NCBI GenBank assembly: GCA_012932295.1 | Contig: JAAONU010000013.1 | Span: 4,758,603-4,822,602 of the forward strand | Source: Cyclina sinensis | Taxonomy: Eukaryota; Mollusca; Bivalvia; Venerida; Veneridae | DNA: 64,000 nt | Direction of reading: 5' to 3' | In this document: in pieces, positions 27,601 through 39,600 of the stretch | How the letters are laid out: each line of letters begins with the position of its first letter | Numbering within the stretch: the first letter of the stretch is position 1 | The notes under the pieces: model-generated | What the model was told of the DNA's origin: nothing | The model's input: the letters and a program-made list of their open reading frames with translations, nothing else | Database searches by the model: none | Program-made: the position numbers and the translations under genes

Positions 27601-30600
27601 TTTATAGACTGCGACAATCTACCTTTGGATCCAGCCCATGATCTGCAAACCCACTGACCCAGCATCGGTCACTCTTCCTGATCCTTCAGAACCCATTGAC
27701 TGTCACTCCTGTAATCCCGGCATGCACCTTGTTAACAACACTTGTACTTACTGTCCGCCGGGTCATATGTCAGATGGTACAGAGTGTAAGGAATGTCCAG
27801 CAACAACTGCCCCTGATTACGGATACGAGCTAGAAAATTGGAACGAGATTCCAGATGTTATCAAAGACACATGTGTGTCTTTTTCAGGTAAAGATTGCAC
27901 ATATAGTAAAGTTATATAATTATACAGGATTTTTTTAACGCAGGGTTTTACTAAATGTTTTGAATATGCATGAGGCATGAACAATACTTTATTTGCAATT
28001 TACTGTTGTTTTGTTGTTAAATTTCAAGTGTCTTGAAATGAACTGGTAAAGAACGGTTAAAAATCTGTATAGTTGTCTTAGATAAACACAACACAAAAGT
28101 GACCTTAAATTAAAATACCACTTTGAATATAGATTTTGAAAAGTGTATTCAACAATAACATTGGCTTATATGAAAAAAAAAAAGGTAATTAGGGGGGAAA
28201 AAAACATACAACAATTTAATCTGATATAGAAATTTGGCATCTTCATTTGTTTGTAACCATTTTGATTTTTACAAAGACTTTGCAGAACATTGATATTATT
28301 TGCCTTTGAATTACCATAAATCTGCTGGAGGACATTGAAGGATCATAAAATTCTGTTTGTATTTACAACCTGCTGTTCCTTCACAAACAGATGGCCTTTT
28401 CTCTCATTGCTACAAATAAAATTAATATTTATAATGCCTGTATAAACAATTGAAAGATGATACCAAATATAGACTGTACTTCTGTATTACAGTAAAACCA
28501 TGATAAAATGGACTCAGTGGTATATTTTATTCATTCATTGCTGTAAGAAAGGTTATTTGTACAGGATCTTTATGGGAACAGTGATTGTATGATTGCTTAC
28601 TGACACATCAAAGCTTAAATACTGTTGATGGGGATTTGAAAAAATAAAATTGTATCAAGAATTGTTTAGCTAAAGGTAGGTCTAATCTGGTATATGAGAA
28701 CATATCACTTGATGTTTTACATTTCCCATTCACTTTTTCACAGACAAAGGTATGAGTAAGGTACTTATGCTGCCCTAATCCCTTTCTTTTCAATTGACTT
28801 AACCCACCTACTTGCTTATCTTTGTCCAGATTGGTTGTTAAGAGTTGCTAGAAATGATTGGTTTGAAATACCCATTTCCTGCTTCAGATCATTATTGTCT
28901 TCAGGTGATTGGTATAGAAAAAAGATCTGCATGTTATAAGATCTGTGGGCTGCAGGATTACAATACTTTACTCTACTGGTTCCTGGGGCAGGATTACAAT
29001 ACTTTACTCTACTGGTTCCTGGGGCAGGATTACAATACTTTACTCTACTGGTTCCTGGGGCAAGATTACAATACTTTACTCTACTGGTTCCTGGGGCAGG
29101 ATTACAATACTTTACTCTACTAGGATTACAATACTTTACTCTACTGGTTCCTGGGGCAGGATTACAATACTTTACTCTACTGGTTCCTGGGGCAGGATTA
29201 CAATACTTTACTCTACTGGTTCCTGGGGCAGGATTACAATACTTTACTCTACTGGTTCCTGGGGCAGGATTACAATACTTTACTCTACTGGTTCCTGTAG
29301 ATTTTTCTGTGTCTTTTTTGAATGCATGTGAAAGGTACAGTCAAATTTTGCAATTAGATTTTAAACCAGCAAATTGTAAAGTATGAGTCAGTCGTTCAAT
29401 CCTTACAGCTTGACTCTCACACAAAGGGAGGGATGTCAGCAAGTAAGCAGTTAAACATTCTTTTCAGTCATTGAATTTGTGATTTATCAGTATACAATTT
29501 CTTGAATTACCTCCCATTAATGGATACCATCTTCTTTTTTGTAAATATTTCAATCAAAAGAGTAGTTAGTTACTTGATAAGGAAACTGTTATGAGTACTC
29601 AAGTACTCAGAGTAGTACTGGTTGACATCCATTACTCAAAAGCATTACAGTGATTAATAAGAAGACTTGTTAATTGGGAAAGTATCTTTTCATTTGTTGA
29701 GAATAAAATTAATGTAGTTACTGGGAAAGTAAGATATTTCTCAAGTTTTCAGATGGAATCTTCATTTCAAGTTTTGGGTAATGGGATTGTTTTTGTTTTT
29801 TTCATGATCTTATTAAAAAATATCTTATAGCTTTAGTGAAAAAAAGGGTATAGTTTAGTGCCATTGTTAAATTTGTTGTAGATTTGAAGTTCTTTTAAGT
29901 CACATTTCCTGTTGGTACTAAGGTGGAGAAGAATTCTAGAGATTGTTGGGTCTAACCCCATCAACATCAACTAAAATGCATCTGTCAGTATAAATCAGAC
30001 CACATGCATATAAGTTCAGCCAGATGTATATGATTGTGATGATTTTCATGGTTTAAATACTTTTAAATACTTGTGGTTGCATGCTGTTCATAAAGTTTTT
30101 ATTTAGGAGTACAGAATAAAGGGTCATATAACCTGACTTAATTCTGGTACTACCATAAGTTTCTGACTAAAGAATAAAGAAATATAGGAATACAGTCAAC
30201 CTTGTATTCACAGACAGCCCAAGAGAAATTTAGATTGCAGATCTGAGAAAGACAACAAAGAATTTTTTTCGACTTTAAATATAATCAGAACCTTTCAAGA
30301 CACTTTTTTCTGAACTTGCAGAGGAATATTGCAACAATGACACCAAGTGGTTACCGTATGGGGATCATGTGCGCACACACTTTGCTCGTGGGGAAAATGC
30401 CTATCTAGTGCTGCAGATCACAGTGAAAGGGTTTCGAACCCAGCAGAAGGCAAGTGAAGGGGGAACCAGCACCGTGGGACAGTTCAGTGTGGTGTTTGAA
30501 ACTTTATGTGGTGGTTTCTGCCAGTTTGTACTGTTGTCTGTAAGTAATAACTGTTGTTTCTTTCTGAATGCATTTCTGTTTGGCATAATGCCATGTGTTT

Positions 30601-33600
30601 TAAAAAAGGTAGTATAAACTATTAGGCAGAAATTTTCAAGACAGTAGAATCTGTTTGGCAAAATGCCATTTCTTTCAGATGTCAGAAAATAGCTTTAATA
30701 TTTACTTTTCACATTCTAGAGGGACATTGTTGGATGTGTTGATTTTGTAATAAATGCAAACATCCTGTTCTTAAAATTTACTTTTTATGTCCCCTCCTTT
30801 GAAGAAGTGGGGGTATTTTGCTTTGCTCTAGTGTGTCGCTCCATTTGTCAGTTGGATGACAGCTCTTTCTCTTTTTTATTTGCCTCAGTAAGGTTTTTTA
30901 TGCCCCCCATCGATGATGAGGGTCATATAGTTTTGCAAATGTTGGTCGGTCGGTCAGTAGACACTTTGGGCCCAGCTCCTCAAAACATCATAGGTAGGTT
31001 GGTCATGACAATTAGATGATCTTGTAGTTATTAAGGTTATCAGGTCAAAGGTCATGGTCACAGTAACCTTGAAAAGCAAAGCAGTTGCTGTTTAATATCT
31101 AGGGAATCCTAGATTAGTAGATAACAACTGTAGTTTTTCAGGTCATTTGGTCAAAGGTCAAGGGTCACAGTGACCTTGAAAAGCAAAATGGTTTCCGATG
31201 AATAAGTGTAGAACACTTGGGCTCATGTTCCACAAACTTTGTGTATAAGTTGTTCATGACTTGTAGATGAGCCCTTTAGTTTCTCAGGTAACCAGGTCAA
31301 AGGCCATGGTCACTATGTCCTTGAATATCAAAATGGTTTCTGATCAATAACTATAGAACGGTTAGTCCCATCTCCTCAAAACTTCATCACTGCCTCTAGG
31401 GATAAGGTGCTAGGAGGACATATATGTTTTACAAACATCTCTTGTTTCTTGGTTGGACTTTTCATAAGTAGAGGTATTCAAAGGAGATTGTTTTTTCATC
31501 ATAGTGTTTTTAATATTCTTTTGGTTGACCTCTTAAAATTGAACAGTCTTTATTGTGATCTATGAGGGACTAGGCAAGCTAACAATGAGAGTTTGAATAC
31601 TTACACTGATTTTCTTTTAGGATGAAGGTGGAAAGCAGGATCTCGTCCAGAGCTGGGAAGGGCCACAGAGCAGGAATAAATTCACGTAAGGACATACACT
31701 GTATTTAGTTTCTATGAAAATGTTTCATATAAACTGATTTTCACTGCATGTCTGAGACCATTGGGAGGAATAAAAAGTTTCTGTTGTTAACAAATGCATT
31801 TCACTGAACACACTGGAATCTTTTATAAAACAACTACCTGTATTCCCATGATTTTAATGACTAAATATATTCACTGTCTTTGGGTAATACAAGACTCTGA
31901 TCCAGAAAAATCTGAACTGAGGAAATCAGGATAGGTTTTGTAACATAAATGTACAAACTATGTTCTAATTCTCAGTTTGCCAAAAGAAAAAAACGTGCAC
32001 AAAATTTGTTCCAATGAATTTGCAGATGATAATATTGACACGAGTTTTACCATGCCAGAATAAGGCTTTTGTTTGTGACTGCAACTTTTTTATAATCAGC
32101 TAGAAAAAATGTTCATGTAAATTATGTTTAGATTTATCTTTCAGGTATGACATTAAGCGGAATGGATCGTTCACATTCACATTGGCTTTCCAGAACTCTG
32201 GTTGGCTCATAGACTCTTCCATAGTAGCTGAAGCCATGGCTAAGATATACTCCATACAGATCACAAACACACTAGGTGGCGGGGCAAGTAACTGCAGGAA
32301 ATGTCCAAAAGGAACAAACAGTGCTGGGTAAATACGTTTTAATGCTTTACAATGTTAAAGGCCAGTAGACAAAGATTAGAAACAAAATGTAGTCCAATCT
32401 CCCAAGAGCGAACACCATTCAGGTCAAGTTAAAGTGTTTGTTGTAGAGATTGATCTAATTTTAGACTTTATACATGTGTTGAAAATTTTTTGGAAATCCA
32501 GTCTGAAGTTTACATAACAGTGTCATTCATGGGAGGTTTTCAGATGTTGTTTAGGAGAAAATATATAGGTGTCACCCGTGAAAGGTGAAAATGCACAGAA
32601 TTTCAACGGGAGGAAATTGAAATGTCAATGTAAAACAGGATGTTGTTCGAGGGAGGTGACATTTGGGGAGGTTGGACTGTATCTAGAAATATTATTTCCC
32701 ATATATTTTCTATTCATTTCATTCCCTTGGTCAAAATCCACACTTTCGAAAATTTTCAGACATCAGTTGTTAACAGGGAATGTCTATAATTAGATGATAT
32801 ACCACCTTTCTTGTTTAAATAGCAATGCCTTTAGAAAATATGGAATTGAAAGATTTGTATCAAAAATCATTGCCTCAGTCAGGTTTTAATATTGTAGTTA
32901 TTCTTTGCTTTTGGGTTTTGAATATTTACAGGTGTATTCCATGTCCTGATGGCTCTTACATTGACCCTACTACAACGACCTGTGTCACATGTCCCCCTGG
33001 AACTGTGGTCACCTCGCATAATGCATATGGTGCAGACTCATGCAAACCATGTGGCCACGGTCTACAGGTATATAAAGGAACAACATGTATCTCTGATGGC
33101 CATTACACAGATGATAATGGAAGGACATTTGACTTGAGAAGTCTCAGCAACAGGTAGTTTCAGGGGTCACAACAGTTTTATCTGTTTAGGGCTGAATGAA
33201 ATGAATCCCAGAATGTTTCGTTAAATATGCACATTCTGTATAGTTTTGCTAAGTGGGTTTTCTTTCAGTCCTGGGGCTGACTTCAAGCTTTGAGATCTTG
33301 TATTTTGCCTATATGTTTAAATTTAAGTAACATTTTATTCAAACCTTTTGTAACATAATTTGTCTTAACCAAGTTGACACAAAAGAGAGTTGAATATTTT
33401 AAAGCAAACTGTTCGAAAAATGAAAAAATCAGGTAGAAATAGTTGTTGTTTTCACGTAAGTGCAGCTCTCATAGAACTATCCTTGACATTAAATTGGTAA
33501 TTTACCCATTGAGCACTTTTCCCGAGACAACCATTTTGGATACCTTTTTTCCTGTATTTTCAGTTTCAAATTTATCAGAGGCAGTTTGTTGTTCACATCT

Positions 33601-36600
33601 AGTGGTACCCAGTACTATCATGGATTCAACATTAGTCTGTTTGGGGAACCAGACAAGTCACATGTTGTCTGTGTCAACAATGTAACAAGAGATGACACTG
33701 TAAGTATTTCTTACAGTACTTCCTAGCTTGTACTGGCTGATGTTTTTTTTTTACTTATTTAAATATCAGAATAGCAAAGGTTATTCACTGTCATTGTTTA
33801 TATAAGTTGTACTGAATTTTTCTGACAGAGCATCTTAACTGAAAAATGTTGATTATGGCCCTTTTTTTAACAGCCAATTCTTAAATGTGTTTGAGGATTT
33901 CATCAACGCTTGTAAATGTATGGAGATATGACCCCAATGTTTGGGAGCATTGTTTGAACTACCATTTATTTTGAACCAAAATCTCTACAGGAAGTAAAAC
34001 TGTGCTCGGAAAAAACAGCTCTCAAGCTTTAAACGAAGATAAATTGTCCCACAATACCCTGTTCTGTCACAACCTTCAAGCAGAGTTACTTTCCCAATTG
34101 TATCAGTAAATATATGAGGGCAGTGGAAAAGAAGAAACTTAGGTGATTAAAATTTCTAGAGCTTGAAATGAGGCAGTGCCTTGGTCCATATTATGATTAC
34201 TAAAGTCAGAAATTTTGCTTCAACTGAAATAATGTAATGTAAAGAAATGATAATCCATTTCCAGAAAAATAACCCTATGGTAAGAAGTATTAGCAAATCT
34301 GGTAGTGTATATACTGTAGATGCAGTGACAACCTATAAAATGTATCAAAGATTAACATTTCTTTATATTATTTCATCTTTAGCAAACAGCTTACTTTACT
34401 GATAATGATAGTGTAGTTTTGATAAGGACAGAAAACTTATCAACTGTTGCCATAGCATCTAGCATATTTATACTGAGTTAAAATGCATGTAATACACAAA
34501 TGTGATCATGTTAAATTTAACAGTTTTTCTTTGTAAGAGGAAAAAAAATTGATAGTTTATCCATAATGCATTTATACAAAAACATCAGTTTGGTGGCTGG
34601 ACAACAATACTTAGTTGCTATGGTAACTCTTAAACTGACTCCTTTATATCTTTTATATAAAAATATTTATTTATATTTATCCACTGTTTCTGCGTAATTA
34701 TTGTCAGTTCATTAGCTCAGACTGTAAAGCTTTCTAGTAAACTTTTAGTTTAATCAGCCAGTGATAATATTTCTGTAGAAATTGTATTTTGAAATTGTTT
34801 AGCAGGTGTCTCAATAATTGTCTTTTGCTTATTTTCATGTGTATCTGAATAATGGGACTTTTGTTAAACATACCTTTTTAAGATTTTAGACACTGTTTGT
34901 ATGCAGTAAATATCTTACCTCTTACTTTAATGGAGCTATTTGTTTGAAAACAGAGAAGTTAGTAGACAATAAGGTAAGTACTGGTGTGAGAACCAGCTGA
35001 CTGCACGTGTGTGCTGTATTCGTGACTAATCAAACAAATGGAGATGCTTAGAACTGTGGCTGCAAAACTGTGACATGAACTAACAAAGATTGAGAAAAGT
35101 GGTTCTAGTTCTGAAGCATGATCCTAGTTAGTGCTGCTACGGTACTATAAACATGACACCGTGTGAGCATCTGGTATATGTAAATGAAACATGTTTAACA
35201 CATGTCGCTTTTTTCATGGAATGGCAATTGTTAGAGAATGGAAGACTAATACTTACTCAGAAATGAAATGTTTAGCTTTATTAGTTTCATAGGGTTAGTG
35301 TAGGGTAAAAAAAATACTGAGGTTTCATAGACATTTAAGATAATTTTATACACTCTGTGAAAAAAAAAAGCATTAGAATTTTTGTTATGAATGGGACTGA
35401 ACCAGCTACCCCTAGTCATCAAAGTGTTCTGCAGTGTTATAATTTGTACTATATATGTTTTGGAATAAATATATACCAATACTTGTTCACAACTAACACT
35501 GGTACAAATTTCTCTTATTTTAGCACATAAATGTTCATGCTGGCAGACCGGATATTTCAGTCGTATGGTTCTATATTCTAATGTTGGTGTTGGCTTATAT
35601 TAACTCAGTTACCATGCTCTTTGCTAGTGACCTGGGGTCTTAGATGTCTAGAATATTATCTTTATACTGAAATAATTTACAAGGAAAAATTGTTGAGGAG
35701 ATCATATTTTTCTTTGCTGTTTTTTTTCTTCTTCTTTATTTCATTGTACTTTGGATTATTGTTTTTGGTCTTCTGTCTTGCATGCACAGCAAATTGTCAA
35801 AGTTTTCTTGATTTCAATTTTTTGTAAGAAATGTCATGAAATTTTGTGCTTTTCTTTTCTTTTGTTGTTGGGTCATGAAGTTTTTGATTTTTGGACCATT
35901 GTAAATGATACTGCAGAGTTTCCAACCAACTAATGAAACAGTTGCTACTTGTATTCTTTCTTCATTTAATTTTTAGTTAGTTTACATGTTTATTTCATGT
36001 CTTATTTTAAGTTATATTTTCCAGGGAGGAAAATTATTTTACATCTGTCTTTTGTATGATTGGAATTGGATAAATTTAATGTCAGTTGATGAAGTACCGG
36101 TATATTTTTTTTCACATGCGAGGGAATATTTTTATTTCAACTGCATGAGGATAGTTTGTATGGACTGTATTCGTTGAAAGGGATTTTAACACAATATGAG
36201 AATAAGACTTCCATTTGATTGGTAAATATTTTTGTATGGATGGGATAAAGATCAGTTTTATTTCTGGAGGTCTGACATTTAAAATAGACAAAATTGCATG
36301 TGAAACGGCGCTCAGGAAAAACATGTCTCATTAAGGCTACCACTTTTCTTTAAATGATTTTAAATCTTCTTTTTTTTCATATGTAGATATTGAAATTGAA
36401 AAGAATATATATCTGTATTGTTTGATTGACATAAAGACAAGAAATATTATTCTGTAAGTAAAAATCAAGCCTTGTCAGTCCATTCCTTACTGATGCTGTA
36501 TTACCAGTACATAAAACAGAAGTTAACCACAGGAAATTCTGGTATTAAGATTACTTAGATTATTTCTAAAGCATGCTAAAATCAGCACTCTGAAAGAACC

Positions 36601-39600
36601 AAAGTGTAAAATTGAGAAGAAATCAGGCCCAGGACTGTCCTTTTTAAAGACCAACATATTATAAAGACTTATCATTCCTTACAAAGACCACTTTGGGACT
36701 TGTCCTAGTAGCAGAACTTTATTGTAGCAAGATTTATTAAATTAATTGACATATTTCTTTTTACTATTCCTGGTATTAATATTACTAAAATATTCTGCTT
36801 CAAGATATCATTTCTGGATAAGTTACCTTATGGTTATAGATAATTTTCTGGTTCCAGGCCCTGCATGAACCCAATCAGGTGGTTGCTAGGATATGCAGAA
36901 CAACCCTGTTACCATCCACTGAGGAATCCAGCTATGTCATGACCACACAGTCTACAAGGTAATTAGTTGTATAAGAAAAATAAAAAATAAAAAAATCTCA
37001 TTTAGAAGCTTGAAAGAAATTATTACAGGTTATATGATGACGAAATGAAACAAATATATTACTGCTTCAAGTTTACTTTTTAATGCTTGGAAAAAGTCAT
37101 GGAGATCAGAAATTTTATTTCAGTCAGTAAAATAATATGCATTGGCTTATTTGATAGTTTGGGAGATCGACTTGTTGAGATTCTACGCAACAGATCATCA
37201 CTGACGATGTCAAATGGAACAAAGTCTCTGAATGACCTGTACAATGCTAGTGGATTTGACACAGCTGGTAAGTGTATTCTAGATGCTGATAGCAGTTAAA
37301 CAGTAAGTATGCTTAAGTTGTCTTCAGTAGGCTGTTCTTCCCTTTGTGTAGTTGCTTAATATTTCAAAAATTTGTTGAATTAACTGTCAGTTTACTTGAA
37401 CAGTCTTTAAGCCACCACCACATATTTTTATACGCCCATTTGAAAAACGGGGCATATTATGGGAATGCCCATGGCGGGCTGTGTCCAGTTTTGTCTGGAG
37501 CATATCTTCAACGTGCATGGATGGATTCTAATTATACTTGGTACCAGAGTTCACCATCATCATTGATAGTAGTTAATTTGCTTGTGATCAAACATTTGAT
37601 AGTAATTAATTTGCTTCTGATCAAACATTTGATAGTAGTTAATTTGCTTCTGATCAAACATTTGATAGTAGTTAATTTGCTTCTGATCAAACATTTGATA
37701 GTAGTTAATATGCTTCTGATCAAACATTTGATAGTAGTTAATATGCTTCTGATCAAACATTTGATAGTAGTTAATATGCTTCTGATCGAACATTTGACAT
37801 GCTCTGACATCATTTGAAATGTTCATAAGTTTTAGGCTTGTGATTGATGTAAAATTTGGCTCCGCTTTCTAGTCATTTTTTTTTTTTTTGGACAATATTA
37901 TTTGGCAATAAAATTGCCTTCTTGTCAATACAGTGTTTTATTATGATTCACATGAATGCTTCAACAAAAAAAAAAAAAAAATTATTTGTAGATTGAATAA
38001 TTAAAGTAGTTGACAGATAACGCTCGAATATTATACGCTAGGGTGTATAAAACGCACCCCTGGTCTGGCCCCAAAATCTGGGAAAAAATGCTTGGAATAT
38101 AATACGCACACAAATTTTGTCTGGAAATGGAGTTACCATTTGGCGATGTTTTTTTTGTTCAGGAAGCCGCCATTGCCGGTTCGCTTAACAGTTACATGGC
38201 GTGAATATTGCTACGGTTGCATTTAACTTTTTATTTCATTAAGGACAATTAGCCATAGAGACTATTTCTTTCGGAAATATCGAATAAACTTGGCATTATC
38301 TCAAAGTGTCAACACCTTCTCAACAGCTTTTGGATGTGTAAACAAACATCTCATAATTATGGTGACATCGAACAACACTTATTATTGTGTTTGTTTAACA
38401 ATATATGGACGACTCCTTTATCCAATTAATTGGTCGATAATTGTGCGGGTGCGAATATTTGACAAGCATAATACCGGTAAGCATTGGTTACATGATTGAA
38501 TCTTTAGCAGTTATACATAAAAAAACAAAACAAACAAACAAATAAAAAAAATAAGGCATTATAATGGCTTTTACGATACCGTACTTTCAGTACTGATGAC
38601 ACTGGTTTTCTCTCCTTAACAACGCTCTCCAAAAAGAAGGTGCACCAAAAAAGAAAACATGATCATTTTGACAGAAATTATTGACTTTGGCCGGTATTTT
38701 ACGGGTTTTCAAGCTGGAAAAAATTATCTGACGGCCCACCCTCCTGTATAATACGCACCCCTTTGTGGAAACTGAAAATTCTTGAAAAAAAAGTGTATTA
38801 TATTCGAGCGTTTACGATACATCAGATATTAATGGAAACAGGCTAAGAATAGAAAAATAGATTGGATGTGCTGCACAGAGGGTTTTCAGGTTGCAGAAAT
38901 GTATATGGACAAATGTCTCAGAATTCTGAATATTTATAAAAAAGGATTCTAATATATACTTGTGTAACAGTTTTGTGTTCTGCATATGAAATGTTATACG
39001 TTTACTTTGGGGAATGAATTAATGATTTACATGGTTGCCTTTGGTCTATTTGCAGAGATGAACAATGATATTCAGGTTCACTTTGCAGCAGAAACGTAAG
39101 TTGTTTGAAGTATTTAAGATTGTACATATACAGACTGTAATTAAACACAAAACAGATTAAAAGCTTTGTCCTGGCAGGGAAAATTAAAAAAGAATGCAAC
39201 AGGAGAGTTGTTGTGTCTTCTAGACTTTCTCTGCAATGATTAATGTAACAAAAGACTTGAAGAAATGATAGCAATGTAGGAAAACAGTAGTACTGAGATC
39301 ACTGTAAAAATTGTGTTGTAGGAGACCAGCTCTGTTGTAAAGATTTCTTTTCTGAACATATTACTATATTACAGCCTGATTCATTGTTATTTTGAATTTG
39401 TTTCTTGCATGTTTGATGTAAGCCTTGATGGATTATTTGTGAATGTATTGTTTTTAATGTAAAAAAGGGAAAGTACAGCTATAGGGGTCAGTTATTATCG
39501 GGAAAAATTCTGGATATCAAGTTGATTTGCTGAAAATTTCTACATGCTTTTAGACCGACACGAGCCTGTCCAGAGGGTCGACACACCCTAGTCAGCTTAC

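Noticed and set aside
28845..29331. Open frames of 92 and 128 codons on the + strand with repeating NTLLYWFL-type text
   Set aside because: Produced entirely by the 36-bp tandem repeat, whose length is a multiple of three. They lie inside intron 9.
37344..37826. Open frames of 157 (+), 93 and 88 (-) codons in intron 16
   Set aside because: Caused by the 33-bp array, which keeps frames open on both strands. No start context or family similarity.
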